From Zymoseptoria tritici IPO323 (taxonomy: Eukaryota > Ascomycota > Dothideomycetes > Mycosphaerellales > Mycosphaerellaceae), in the NCBI RefSeq assembly GCF_000219625.1, contig NC_018217.1, forward strand, positions 744,001 to 808,000: a stretch of 64,000 nucleotides of DNA. The letters run 5' to 3'. The translations under genes were made by a program, and so were the position numbers. Of this stretch, positions 21,534-33,408 are shown piece after piece. The notes beneath the pieces were generated by a model, which worked only from the letters and a program-made list of their open reading frames with translations, had not been told where the DNA came from and did not search any database. The stretch's first letter is position 1; every line of letters begins with the position of its first letter.

Positions 21534-24014
21534 TCACACAATCTCCAGCTCATCATCATCCTCGTCTACGAGCATTTCGGCCCCAGGCAGACTCTCCCTC
21601 CCCGGCTCGCGGATGCCTTTGAACGGGACCTGCAATCTCGCCCTCTTCTTCACAGGACTCCGACTTCTCGCGCTGCGAAGACTGCTTTCCTGCGATCTTG
21701 GACGAATCTCTCCACTCTTCGCGGCAGTCAATTTCGTCTGGCCTTGCTCAGTCTCAGCACTGGCAGCGGCAGAGGGCTGCAGAAGACCCCATTTCTTCGC
21801 TCCACCCCAGCCCATCGGCGTGTCGTTCTTCGTGCCGTGCTTCGCGTGCGCCAGCGGTCCTAGTCCGAAATGAGACTTGCGATTCTTCGGAGGAGATAAA
21901 TGCAAATTGTCCGGTTTGCGGCTCAGTAAGCCGAGCTCTGCCGCCGAAGGCTTGGTGAAGAGTTCCTTCCGTGCTGCTTCCGCCGCCGCTTCAGTCGGTC
22001 TTGAACTTGATGACTTCGTCGTCGTGACGGTGGACGTCATGGAGTATTGCGTTGCGCGGAGGTACTCAGCTCCGACGCCATTGCCCAAGTCGCCGAGTTG
22101 CTTCGCCAAGTCTCGTTCCTTCTGAGCGTTGGCGATGCGTTTCCGACTCGCTTCCTCTTGCGTCATGTTGTGCAAAGCGTCAGTATTGTCGGCGTCAAGC
22201 AGGGTGGCCGCGCTTCGTCCTCCACGCACACCTGGCACAGAGTAAAGCGTGCCGTATTCACGATCATATTTGCCCGGGCCGGGGTTTTTGCTCTTGTTCT
22301 GACGTGCAACGCGACTTTTCGTGCGATCGTCTTTGTTGCCGTCGGGATCTCGGAACATTGTATTGACCTCCATGCGATGCTTGCGGGCTTTGTCGATTTG
22401 CAGACTGATGTGGAATTCACAAGCTTCTGTCTTGCGCTTGTCAACCCAATCGCCGCAGGGTTGGCCATCCTTCTTCATGCTGATGCAGTAGCCAAGATCA
22501 CGGGCAAGACCGATCTCCATCACCGCGTCCTCAGAGCTGCCGAGCTTGAGAGAAAATCGGCCGGAGTGTTGATTGCCTTTTGGTGGCATAATGGCAGGGT
22601 TCAGAATGGCGAGTAGTGTGCCTGGAGTGAGCTTCCAGAATTGATTGAAAGCAGTACCGAAGAGGAAGCAGTCAACCTCCCATTTGAGGTCACAAAGTTT
22701 GAGAACCATGAACTTGTTGCGTGGGGCGTCGAGATTGTCTTTGGCGTGGGAGTCGTTGGTGCGGTGAGTTTGTGCATGATCGAAAGGTGTCGATTTCGAG
22801 GCGAGAACGGCAAAGACAACGTAATCTGATTCGCAATCAGGTGGTTCGTATTCAGGAGATTTGACTTCTTTCAGAAGGCGAGGCAGTGTATAAATCTCCT
22901 TCCCTTCCATCTCTCGAGCAATGACAGGATGCTGTATGAGTCGCTTTTTGAGGTGGATCTTTGAGAACGGGTCATAGCCAGAATCGGGATCCGTATTTGC
23001 TCGGGAAATGTCAGGTAATGATGCATCGATTTCGTCCATTGCGTGCCCAGTAGCAACTCTAGCATGAGAACCATTGCTCTCGTATTCTTGAGGCACATCG
23101 TTTGCATAAGACTTGCGACTTGTCGTTGAGTGATGAGGATTTGTACTCTTCTTCACATGGTCGACGCCAGGCGTCCTTCCCGCGGACGAAGGTCGCTTGG
23201 CTGCTTCAGTCGTGGCTCTCGATGACCTCGCGGGAGTCCGCTCGTGTTGGTAGTCCTGCAATGAAGACCCAGCTCTCCCCAGATCGAACCCTGAATTTCG
23301 TAATCTCTGCAGGCGTTCCTGTTTCGCTTGCTTCTCCTCCTCCTTGTCCTTCTGAAGGGCCAGCCTTTCGTTGAAGCTCAGCGGTCGAGGTTGTGAAGGC
23401 GCTGGGGCAGCAGACTTCATGGAGCTCGACCGCTTGATCACATGCCCATCGCGCGCACGCTTAAGGGAGATATCCTCAGCTCGAGGTATCGCTGTCAGGC
23501 CCAGCTTTCGTCTTGCAGGAGACATTTGCTCTTCGGGAGGCCGGAGTGTCCTCACAGGTGATGTAGGAACCTCAACCTCAGGTTCGTGTCGCGGCCGTGT
23601 CATAGACTCCGTTGCGAGTTTGCGAGGAGAAGATGCTCGCACATTACTTGCAACGGTATCCCTCCTGGTATCGTCCTCTGCGTCCCGCTTACTCTTCAAT
23701 TTCTTCAACTTGAGCTTCGCCTGGATGGCCCGTAGTTGCAATTGTAGCGTCTCCTCATCCTCTTCAGCATCATCATCATCCTCCTCCTCATCGTCCATTG
23801 CCATGCGTCGCAATGCCTCCGAACTCCGTACGGATTTTCTGATCGGGCTCGGCGATGGTGACCTCTCTGCGGCCGCGCGACTCTGGTGATCCTGCCATTT
23901 TCTTCTTCCGCTCGGCGACGACATCAATGCCTGGAAAGGTGATCGAGGAGGCCATTCTGACAGGTTCTTGGAAGGAGACTGCTTTGCCCGGGGAGACTCG
24001 CGAACGACCACCAT
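21534..24014 (-). CDS. mcm10: Mcm10 DNA replication factor
   Basis: A single exon of 826 residues. Residues 70-110 form an acidic run followed by a Leu/Lys helix (LQLQLRAIQAKLKLKKLKSK), as in the N-terminal coiled coil of Mcm10. The conserved core spans about 350-550: IHLKKRLIQHPVIAREM, an OB-fold with KFMVLKLCDLKWEVDCFLFG and FWKLTPGTLLAILNP, then the CCCH zinc finger with Cys510, Cys520, Cys532 and His535, and the KHRMEVN end. Mcm10 loads after the Mcm2-7 helicase, activates CMG and links it to polymerase alpha. The C-terminal 250 residues are less conserved and basic. The promoter is shared head to head with the ENA pump gene and contains an ACGCGT box. Confidence 0.93.
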   Translation of the reverse strand: MVVVRESPRAKQSPSKNLSEWPPRSPFQALMSSPSGRRKWQDHQSRAAAERSPSPSPIRKSVRSSEALRRMAMDDEEEDDDDAEEDEETLQLQLRAIQAKLKLKKLKSKRDAEDDTRRDTVASNVRASSPRKLATESMTRPRHEPEVEVPTSPVRTLRPPEEQMSPARRKLGLTAIPRAEDISLKRARDGHVIKRSSSMKSAAPAPSQPRPLSFNERLALQKDKEEEKQAKQERLQRLRNSGFDLGRAGSSLQDYQHERTPARSSRATTEAAKRPSSAGRTPGVDHVKKSTNPHHSTTSRKSYANDVPQEYESNGSHARVATGHAMDEIDASLPDISRANTDPDSGYDPFSKIHLKKRLIQHPVIAREMEGKEIYTLPRLLKEVKSPEYEPPDCESDYVVFAVLASKSTPFDHAQTHRTNDSHAKDNLDAPRNKFMVLKLCDLKWEVDCFLFGTAFNQFWKLTPGTLLAILNPAIMPPKGNQHSGRFSLKLGSSEDAVMEIGLARDLGYCISMKKDGQPCGDWVDKRKTEACEFHISLQIDKARKHRMEVNTMFRDPDGNKDDRTKSRVARQNKSKNPGPGKYDREYGTLYSVPGVRGGRSAATLLDADNTDALHNMTQEEASRKRIANAQKERDLAKQLGDLGNGVGAEYLRATQYSMTSTVTTTKSSSSRPTEAAAEAARKELFTKPSAAELGLLSRKPDNLHLSPPKNRKSHFGLGPLAHAKHGTKNDTPMGWGGAKKWGLLQPSAAASAETEQGQTKLTAAKSGEIRPRSQESSLRSARSRSPVKKRARLQVPFKGIREPGRESLPGAEMLVDEDDDELEIV

Positions 24015-24179
24015 TGCGGGTGAGGTATGAATGTTTTCTCGTTATTACTGATTCTGCATGGCGATTGAAGAGTCAATGCGCGTGTTGTGGTTGTCGTGGC
24101 ACAGGAACGGCGTCTTCCATGAAACGACCTGGGGCCATGCTTGTTCCAGCTGAAGAGCAACGCGCCTGCGAACTACTAA

Positions 24180-24185
24180 ACGCGT
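24180..24185. promoter_or_regulatory. MluI cell-cycle box core (ACGCGT)
   Basis: ACGCGT, the core of the MBF-bound MluI cell-cycle box of yeasts, lies about 165 bp upstream of the mcm10 ATG. Replication genes are frequent MBF targets. One six-base palindrome is weak evidence by itself. Confidence 0.4.
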
Positions 24186-24347
24186 TCCCTTCCAACTTCG
24201 ATTCGTCCAGTATTGAAGATTCACATCAGGACGAGATATACTGTGAACGAACGTCGGTCCAATGCCGACCGTCGAATGACATTCAACATCGCCGCCCTGA
24301 TCCACCTCACTTCAGCGACTTCCATCAACCGTCCTACTGTATGCTCG

Positions 24348-24406
24348 GCCAAGACCTCAGCCAAGCAGACCCAGCACTGCAACTTCAATGCCCAGCAAGA
24401 GCCAAG
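24348..24406 (+). promoter_or_regulatory. Cluster of three PacC/Rim101-type boxes
   Basis: GCCAAG, which matches the PacC consensus GCCARG, occurs at 24348-24353, 24360-24365 and 24401-24406, all on the plus strand and 128-186 bp upstream of the ENA-type ATPase ATG at 24534. PacC activates genes at alkaline pH, and ENA-type Na+ pumps are known alkaline-response genes in fungi, so position and partner agree. Binding is inferred from sequence only. Confidence 0.6.
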
Positions 24407-24533
24407 GGACGAAGGCCATGGAGCGCGGTAGGTCACCTATATTTCGTTGTGTCCCACCGAAAAACGTTTACCCTCTCACGAAAAATTTCTCACCTTCTCT
24501 CCATTATCTATCCATCGACTCAAATCGCCAGCC

Positions 24534-27500
24534 ATGGCCAACGAGAAGATGCCGGAACAGGCCAATGTTCTGCCAGGGCAAGGCAACAAGCCACTCTCCC
24601 GGCCTGCCCATGCTTTGCCTTATGCCATTGTGCTCGACGAGCTCGATGCCCGCGATCAAGAGGGCCTGAGCAGCGCTGAGGCCAAAGAACGCCTTGAGAG
24701 ATACGGCAGCAATGACCTCGGAAACGCAAAGGGTGTTCAGCCCGTGAAGATTCTCATCTCGCAGGTTGCCAATGCCATGACTCTAGTAAGACCCTCCACA
24801 TACACCGAGAAGACGGCGATTAAGCTGATCCAGCCATTATAAGGTGCTGATAATGGCAATGGCCGTGTCCTTTGCCATTGGGTCCTATATCGAAGGAGGA
24901 GTCATCACCGCTGTTATCCTTCTAAACATTGTTGTTGGCTTCTTTCAAGAGTTCCAAGCGGAGAAGACGATGGATTCTCTCAAGTCGCTGAGTTCACCTA
25001 CCGCTCAGGCTGTGCGTGCTGGTGAGAACATCACTGTGCCCACGATGGAAATCGTTCCTGGCGATATGGTTGAATTGAAGACTGGCGATACGATCCCTGC
25101 AGATCTGAGGTATGTTGCACCGTCGTGATGAGCATGCAACTTTTCAGCACTGATACAAGCTCAGACTTATCGAAGCAGTCAACTTCGAGACCGACGAAGC
25201 ACTTCTGACCGGTGAATCCCTCCCCGTTCGCAAGGATCCGGAACTCGTACTGGAGGACGACACTGGTCCCGGGGACAGATTGAATGTGGCTTACAGTTCT
25301 TCTACGGTCACCAAAGGTCGAGCTCGCGGTGTAGTCTTCGCCACCGGCCTTAGCACCGAGATCGGGTCGATTGCTGCCGCCCTTCGTCAAAACGGGTCCA
25401 AGATCAGAGAGGTCAAGCGCAACGACGAGGGCAAAGCAGGTCCGCATAGATATGCGCAGGCTTGGGGCCTCACTACAACGGACGCGATCGGACGATTTCT
25501 CGGAGTGAACAAGGGCACACCACTTCAAAAGAAATTGTCTCGCCTTGCGGTGCTTCTTTTTGGCATCGCGGTCGTTTGTGCCATCATCGTCTTGGCCGCG
25601 AACAACTTCACTTCTGAGCGTGAGGTCATCATCTACGCGGTTGCCACCGGGCTGTCTATGATTCCAGCCTCTCTCATCGTGGTACTAACGATCACAATGG
25701 CTGCGGGAACCAAGCGTATGGTTGAACGCCATGTCATCGTTCGCAATTTGAAGTCACTCGAAGCGCTTGGTGCCATCACCGACATCTGTTCCGACAAAAC
25801 TGGTGAGCAGAAACCCTATTGAAAATGCATTTGATGACTATAGTGCGCAAGCTAATGTCTACAGGCACTCTCACTCAAGGCAAGATGATCGCAAAGAAGG
25901 TCTGGATTCCGGCGTGCGGAACCTACTCTGTGAACAATTCCAACAACCCTGTGGACCCTGAGACTGGCGACATCCATTTCTCGTCTCGAAAGGACGACAG
26001 TGACCGAAGCGAGGACAATTCGACTCACGAAGCATCCGCTTCCGACTCACAAGATCTCCTCGATGGCAATACTCACCTCGAAGCATTCCTCGATGTCGCT
26101 ACTTTGGCCAACCTGTCCACGGTGTACAAAGACAAGGAGGGCGTCTGGCATGGCCGAGGCGATCCGACCGAGACTGCTATCAATGTTTTCGCAACTCGAT
26201 TTGGCTGGAATCGTGCCGAGATGAGCACTGGCTCCAACGCAACCTGGAAGTCTGTCCTTGAATTTCCATTCGATTCCGACGTTAAGAAGATGTCCGTGAT
26301 AATGGAGAACACTGACACCAACGATCTGCATGTCTTCACAAAGGGCGCGGTGGAGAGAGTTGTCGACAGCTGTAACGACTTCTACACCGGCGACACTCAG
26401 GAGTCGGTCAAAATGAGTGACGAAGTCCGGGAACGGATCTACGCCCAGATGGAAGAATTTGCATCTTACGGATTGCGGGTCCTTGCTCTTGCAAGCCGAC
26501 CAGCGCCCACTCACATCAACTATGAGAAAGAAGTCGATCGCAAACAGATTGAGGTCGACCTGACATTCCGCGGATTGATTGGCCTCTACGACCCTCCCCG
26601 AGCCGAGTCCGCCGGCGCCGTGAGAGAATGTCGTCAGGCCGGAATCGAGGTGCATATGTTGACGGGTGATCACCCTGGCACCGCGAGAGCTATTGCTATC
26701 GAGGTGGGGATTCTCCCGTCTCGCGAGAAGATGTCAAACTTGCCTAGGGATGTGGCAGACGCCTTGGTCATCGTCGCCAGCGACTTTGATAAGATGTTTG
26801 ACGATCAGATCGATCAGCTCCCACAGCTGCCCCTTGTTGTGGCGAGATGCGCACCTAACACGAAGGTTCGAATGATCGAAGCTCTGCACAGAAGGAAGAA
26901 GTTCGCCGCCATGGTAGGATTTGCCCGATGCTCCAAATCCATTGAATTTGGCTGACAATGCGAACAGACTGGAGATGGTGTCAACGACTCGCCCAGCCTC
27001 AAGAGAGCTGATGTGGGCATCGCAATGGGCATGGCGGGCTCGGACGTTGCGAAGGATGCGTCCGACATCGTCCTCACCGACGACAATTTCGCATCCATCA
27101 TCAACGCTATCGAGGAGGGACGGCGAATGTTTGATAACATTCAGAAGTTCATCTTGCACTTGCTCGCCGAGAACATCTCGCAAGCATGTGTCCTTCTTAT
27201 CGGTCTTGCTTTCAAGGACAGCCGTGGATTGTCTGTCTTTCCGCTGGCGCCGGTGCAGATCATCTGGGTAATGTAAGTCTAAGACTTCCTTCGTCGAGTC
27301 CTCCGTGGATAACCGCGCTACTTACATCGTACACATCGCTAACATTTTTTGTCAGCATGATCACATCTGGAATGCCCGATATGGGTCTTGGCTTCGAAAT
27401 CGCCCAACCAGACATCATGTCTCGACCACCGCAGTCACTGAAGCGTGGTGTTTTCACCTTGGAAGTCATGGTGGACATGTTGGTATACGGCCTGTGGATC

Positions 27501-28109
27501 TCCGCGCTCTGTCTCGGCGCATTCACGCTTGTCCTGTACGGGTTCGGATCCGGAGATCTCGGAGAAAACTGCAATGATGCCTACTCTGCCGCCTGCGACG
27601 ACGTCTTCCGCGCCAGAGCTACGACATTCGCTTGCTTGACTTGGTTTGCGCTCTTCTTGGCCTGGGAACTGGTCGACATGAGGAGGAGTTTCTTCAGGAT
27701 GCAGCCGGGTTCGAAGAAGTACTTCACTCAATGGTCAGTCCGCTCGCGAGTCTTCCGCTTCTGTTACCCCTGAACTGATCAAATTCTCTACAGGTATTAC
27801 GACGTCCGCCGCAACAAGTTCCTCTTCTGGGCAATCATCTTCGGCTTCGTGACCATCTTCCCAACGTTATACATCCCCGTCATCAACCGCGAAGTCTTCA
27901 AGCACGAAGGCATCACCTGGGAGTGGGCCATCGTCGTCATTGCTGCGGTTCTGTTCTTCGCTGGCGTGGAGGCGTGGAAGTTCGGGAAGAGAGTCTTCTT
28001 CCGGCGACGTGCAGTCAAGATGGGCGGGATCATGCAGGATGCCGAGGAGGCGGACGTGGAGAATGGAAAGGCTGAGAGCGGAGAGAAGATGATTGAGAGC
28101 CCTCAATAA
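24534..28109 (+). CDS. ENA: ENA-type P-type Na+/K+-exporting ATPase
   Basis: Seven exons, join(24534..24785, 24844..25109, 25165..25802, 25865..26913, 26968..27272, 27356..27733, 27794..28109), give 1067 residues. The phosphorylation motif [13 protein letters not shown] places the phospho-Asp at residue 383, split by intron 3. Other P-type hallmarks are [29 protein letters not shown] and [21 protein letters not shown] (begins at residue 736). The membrane motif [19 protein letters not shown] and the [22 protein letters not shown] segment are characteristic of the fungal type IID (ENA) pumps. These export Na+ and K+ across the plasma membrane under salt and alkaline stress. All hallmark residues are present, so the gene looks functional. 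Upstream PacC-type boxes fit pH control. Confidence 0.95.
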
Positions 28110-30093
28110 TGCCCGCTGATATATCGAGAGACACGGGATAGTGGAGTGATAGGAAGCCAAATTGTTCGTCGTGGGTGAGTTTGCTGGTGAAGCAGATCCA
28201 TGCCATGGCCCGCTTCTTGAGGCGTTGGTGAGTAGTACATAGAGAATCGCACAACGTATCCTCTTGCTTGCCTGGTGTTCTTTAGTGCACTTTCATCTCA
28301 TGGGTCCTGGAAACCTCAAATTTCACTGCAATCACACCAGTCGCTGAGTTGACGAGTCCATGACCGACTTCCTTGGTCGCCTCGGTCGCCCTCAAGTCAC
28401 TTTCGCATCAACCGCATTAGCAGAGTTGCGTATGATTTTGGTGTTTTCAAGATTGTTATGACTTCTCCAGAGTGTTCGACGATGTGATGAACGATGCTAC
28501 TTCGGACTGGCCAGTGGACGTCATGGTCGATGCAGCTCACGGTCGAGCGTTGATGGCTGGCTCGACAGCCTTGAGTTGTTGTCTTCATGGACGAGACATG
28601 TCTTCAGCTGGATGAAATAGAGCATGGCACAGCGAACTCGAGATCGGACTTCGCGGCCTGACACTCTCTGCTGATGCGAGTCGTTACATTGCAAGATCGA
28701 GATACGGAAGACCGCCACCTTGCGATCACAATCGAGCAAACGGATGTGACTTTGTCGATGTTGCTGCAGCTCGACCCGCAGCCAACGTCACCTGCTCTGG
28801 GCATGTCGTCGAGGGACAGCTTGGCGTTGGACACCATGATGATGATGACCATGATGAGGGGCACAACCTAGGTAAGGCATGCAAGAAGGACTTGGAGGGG
28901 TAGAGGCCCGCGGGGCTGAGAAAGTCAATTCTTGGCGATGAATATCGCGAGCAAGTCGACGTCCCTGAAGGATGGCGACAGCATATTCGATGAATCGTGG
29001 ATTAGATTTTCCCTCATAGCAACATGAAAGAGAGTCCGGAACTGGACGCTGGAGAGAAATTCGAAAGTGCCAGGAGTCATGAACGACGGGAGCGGTGAAG
29101 TAGTGAACCATCCGGGGCGCGTTGGTGATGCCCGCCAGGTGCTTAGGTTGGCCTGTCCTGATCACGAGTGCGTGATGCGTGATATTCAGCGCTCGATCCG
29201 GCGGATACCTTGGGCCTGCAGGGAGAATCGTGTGTGCGGTACATTTGGATCAATAGACCAAGACTAACGTGCAGTGTCGTCGTTGTGGTCCGGTGACTAT
29301 TGTTTGATTCCCCTGGCGATTGGCGCTCGGCTACAACAGGTCCAATCGCGGGCAACGCAATCGACCGTACTAATAATCGTGAGATCCTCGTTCAACCTGC
29401 ACGTCGAATTCATGATTTTCCAGATTGGCGACTATTGCATTGCCCGGTCACCGCTGCATCTTGCGTGATTATTTCCCCCGGCTACCCTGCACTGCTCTGT
29501 TCTGCTTTCATCCTGTGTCTTTCCATCCTCGTCGACGTCCATTGCTCGAACCTGCTTCTGCTGCATCCTCTCCCCCAGCAAGCTCTTATCTCCCTGTTCC
29601 CTGCAATCTGTCTGCCCGCTCGCGCAGGTACCGTGCAGTCGTCGTTCTAGAGAGTTCCCGCTCCCACCGAAAAGCACTCACGGCGAAGGACTCCATTCGA
29701 AGCCGCTATTCCTGAAAGCGCCGCAAAAGATTGGTTGTGAGAGATATACACAATGTGAGCCTTCCTCAGCACTCAGCGTAGCCAGCGCGACATGGTCGTT
29801 TCGCCATTTCGCTGGTCATGCTCCAACAAGATCGGTCTGAACGTGTGGAGGACGGTCGTCGATCTTGGGGCGCTGGTAACCGAATCTACGAGAGTTTTGG
29901 GTGGAGAAAATCCGACCTACCATGACCTTACGTGGCTGCCCTGACGTTATGCCTCAAAACCAGTCGGTGGAAGCCCTAAGGTCACGCCCTCGTCAGACTC
30001 TTTCCCTCCATTGTCTTGGTTTCCTCATTCACTGCATGGACAACTGTCCACATCCAGCACACTGACAGCAGTCTCCACAGTCACTCCTCCATC
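28110..30093. other. Large intergenic region, no gene seen
   Basis: About 2 kb between two plus-strand genes. It contains a short ATG-type trinucleotide run near 28835-28858 and scattered short frames, none convincing. The last few hundred bases are pyrimidine-rich, as expected of a fungal promoter and leader for the Aim21-like gene. Confidence 0.5.
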
Positions 30094-33050
30094 ATGTCGA
30101 CTCCTACCATACCGCCTCGCCCGCAGCGAAGTTCGGCAAAATCCGAGACTCCCTCTATCCCGCCGCGTCCTGTCCGCAAGACCGATCCGTCGCCTGACCG
30201 AGAAGCCTTCACTCGATCTCCGCTGAACTTCCCACCCACCGCATTGGGAAACACAAAAAATCTAGCTCCGAGCGGTCGAACGAGTGACGACCTTCCGCGC
30301 CGTCCTCCCAGCGTCAGTCTGCCAGATATTGGCCATGAGGGCGACGAATACTCCAGCTTCGATCAGCTGCCAGCTGAGGCCCATGGTGTATCCGGCGAGC
30401 AGACGAAAAATGTCTCCGCCGATCTCCCAATGCACCAGCCCATAGCTTCGGTGCCGCAATCCACAGCCAAGAGACAGATTCATACCGTAACGAGCACCGA
30501 CTCCACACAAGCGGCCGCGGCAGGCATTGGTCGCTCTCGTCCAGCCGATGATGTGCATAAAATGCCGCCACAGGACGCAGGCGTGTCGATGCGTCGTGTG
30601 ACCAGCAATGAGCCTAGACGCGCGCCGTCGGTGGAGAACCAACTTCGAGCAAAAGCCAGCTTCAACCGCTCTTCCTCAAGCTTGCAGCCCTTGGAGAGGA
30701 CGACCTCTCGGCCAGGCAGTGTCCACGGCGATGACTTCGAACACGGCATTCCGGAAATTGGACAGCAGATTCCGTTGAACCGCTGGGCTGGCGATGCACA
30801 GGCCCCTTCGCCGGCATTGGCACAGCCTCAGCACTCCGCTGGCATTGGCTTCTTCAACGATGGATCCTCGAGAGCTCATCACAGGAAGAGGAGCTCGCGC
30901 CACGAATTCGGTCCACCCGACAGCTACGGTATTCGGCACGATCAAGACCGCCAGGATCAGTTCGAGCAGGAATGGATTCGCAAGCATCCACAAGAGGCCG
31001 CCAAAGAGGGATTCCACCATACCCATCTGCCAAAGCCGGAGACGGCCTTGACCAGTGAACAATTGAACAGGCTGATTCATGGAGATGCCTCATGTGAGAA
31101 GCTCCCGCAGATAGTGCTCATTTGCTCAGACTGACTTTCTACGCAGATGCGGCCGCTCTCGCTCCGGGAACGCCTGACGAAGAAATTGCCTTTGAAACCA
31201 CCGAAGAATACCTCTCCCGAACGGGTACGCCGCAGGACGCCGCCACCGATCGAAAGCAGCGCACGTCCGGCGCCGAGAAGGCGGGCTTTCCTTTGCAAGA
31301 AAGGAAAAGCTTGCATCCAGAGGATGCTTTGGCCGACGAGGCGCATGCATCTCCAAGCAGACGTCAACGACTTTCTCGAGTAGACATCGACGACGAACAC
31401 GAGCATGAGAACCTCGATGGAGCACCGATCTTGGCGTCGGATGAGATCATCAAAAGGCCCAGCAGCGCTTTCATGCATGCCGCAGTGGTGCCCGAACCAC
31501 ATCCGGACGATTACGATAGCGATCATAGTGTGACCGCTCGCAGAAATAGCAGCCGTCCTTCGAGCCGCCCCAGTTCTGTGCACGGAGCGGCCGTTGTCAA
31601 CAACTATACTGGAGGCTCTCTCCACCGATTTATTTCTCATGACGAGCATCACCACTCCGGACATGGCACACCACTGGAAGAGATTGAGGAATATGAGCCA
31701 CTGTTCCCCGAGGATGAGGAGGATGGAAAGCAAGTTCGTCAAAAGATTTTGAAGAAGAGGCCAGACTTGTCGCACCACCACTTTCCCAGTCAGGATGTAT
31801 GGGAAGATACTCCTGATTCGCTGCAGTACTCCACGACGGTCTCAACTCCTGACTTAGAACGAACTCAAGAGCAAGCACAAACCACGGGCGCGAGCGCGAG
31901 CGCTGTCTTTGAGCCGCCAGAGCAAGAAGAGAAGCGCAAGGCTGAGAATGAAGACGACATGTTGAGCGATAAGAAGACTTTCATCAAGCCACACTTCAAG
32001 CCAGGTGTATTGGAGGAGTTCCATCACGAACGTCCAAGTCCACATCGATTTCCCAGCTCCGATGTATGGGAGGACACGCCTGACAGTGCACGAATTGAGA
32101 CGACCGTGAGCGGTCCTCAAGAGGACGAGATGTTAAGTCCAACGGATGGCCGCTCAATGCCAGGAGCATTCCCAGGCGGCCAAGACGATGATGACTCTGG
32201 GTCGACCAGCACTGGTCTTCCAGCGATTCCATCACGGCCGCAGCGACAAAGTAGACTCGCGCAGGAAGTCAGTCCTGATGAGGACTCGACTTCTGCAAGG
32301 TCACCGGAGAAGACCAAGCCAGCCGTGCCTGCTCGTCCAGCTCGCATTGGTCAGTCAGAGCAATCGCGTTCTGCGGAAGATGGCGACGCTCCTGTGCCTA
32401 AGGCGAAACCTGCGGTCCCGGCTCGACCTGGCGGAGAGAAACTCGCATCATTGAAGGCTGGCTTCATGAACGATCTCAACAATCGTCTCAAGCTGGGTCC
32501 TCAAGGCCCGCCAGCAAAGAAGGAAGAACCCGAAGTCGACGAAGAGGCCGAAAAGGCGCCCCTCGCAGATGCACGCAAGAGCCGTGCGAAGGGCCCACCT
32601 CGACGGAAACCCGCGGCTCCACCTGCTTCGGACCGGAAATCCTCCGTCACGTTTGCCATGTCGCCGCTCATCACTGTCTGGTCGATTGACGAAGAGGATG
32701 AAGTACAAGTCAATGACAAGGAGACCGAAGACACGACAGCCCCGACTGGAAAGCCAGTTGAGATCGCTTTGTCGGAGAATGCAGAGTTCAATATCGACGC
32801 TGCCGTGTCGGATAAAGGACCTCTTTCACCGCAAGAGGTCGCAACCTCGATCTCATCTGCCGACCGGCCAGGCACTGCTGCAGGCCAGCATAGGGGCTCG
32901 GCGGCCGAGCTGGAGGCTGCCCTCGCTGCTATTGGCGCTGGGCCCGCGAAATTTGAAAGCCGTGACCAATCCGACGCTGCTGTTATTGACGGGACGAATG
33001 ATCAAGCAGTCGACACGAGTACACCTTCAAAGATGGAGGATGAGTTGTGA
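30094..33050 (+). CDS. Aim21-like actin-patch regulator
   Basis: Two exons, join(30094..31093, 31147..33050), with GTGAGA donor and ACGCAG acceptor, give 967 residues. The N-terminus is STPTIPPRPQRSS and further SH3-ligand style motifs recur (SIPPRPVRK, AIPSRPQR, KPAVPARPAR, KPAVPARPGG). Two internal repeats, HHFPSQDVWEDTPDSL and HRFPSSDVWEDTPDSA, are about 90 residues apart. Near residues 770-790 lies GEKLASLKAGFMNDLNNRLK, followed by LGP, which matches the conserved segment I know from the fungal Aim21 family. Yeast Aim21 works at cortical actin patches with actin capping protein and is recruited by SH3 proteins. The protein is otherwise acidic and disordered. Identification rests on these motifs. 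An upstream in-frame ATG at 30016 is less likely. Confidence 0.8.
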
Positions 33051-33408
33051 GTTCGGAAAAGTGATGTGGAGTCCAGCTGTCGCTGTGATTGAAGGGAAGG
33101 GAGGCGTTGAATATACATGTTCACAGAGTTTCTGGCGTTTTGGCACGTTATACAAAAGTCTGATAAGCTAGCTGTTGAATCCGCAGAGACGTTAATGTCG
33201 GGCATTGAATTTGTGCGCACGCATACGCTGGTTGCGTAGGTCTTTCGCTCTTTCACTGAAACCCTCGAACGGACGTTCTGTCGGCCATGACCTGAAGCGA
33301 ATGCACCATAATGCACATGCGATACAATGATCAATCTCTCTCGACTCACTGGTCAGGCTACCAATACCCTCCACCAAAGACATCGACCACACGCCATCCC
33401 ATCCCACC
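33051..33408. other. Convergent intergenic region
   Basis: About 360 bp between convergent genes, expected to contain both 3' UTRs. No gene or RNA feature is seen. Confidence 0.5.
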
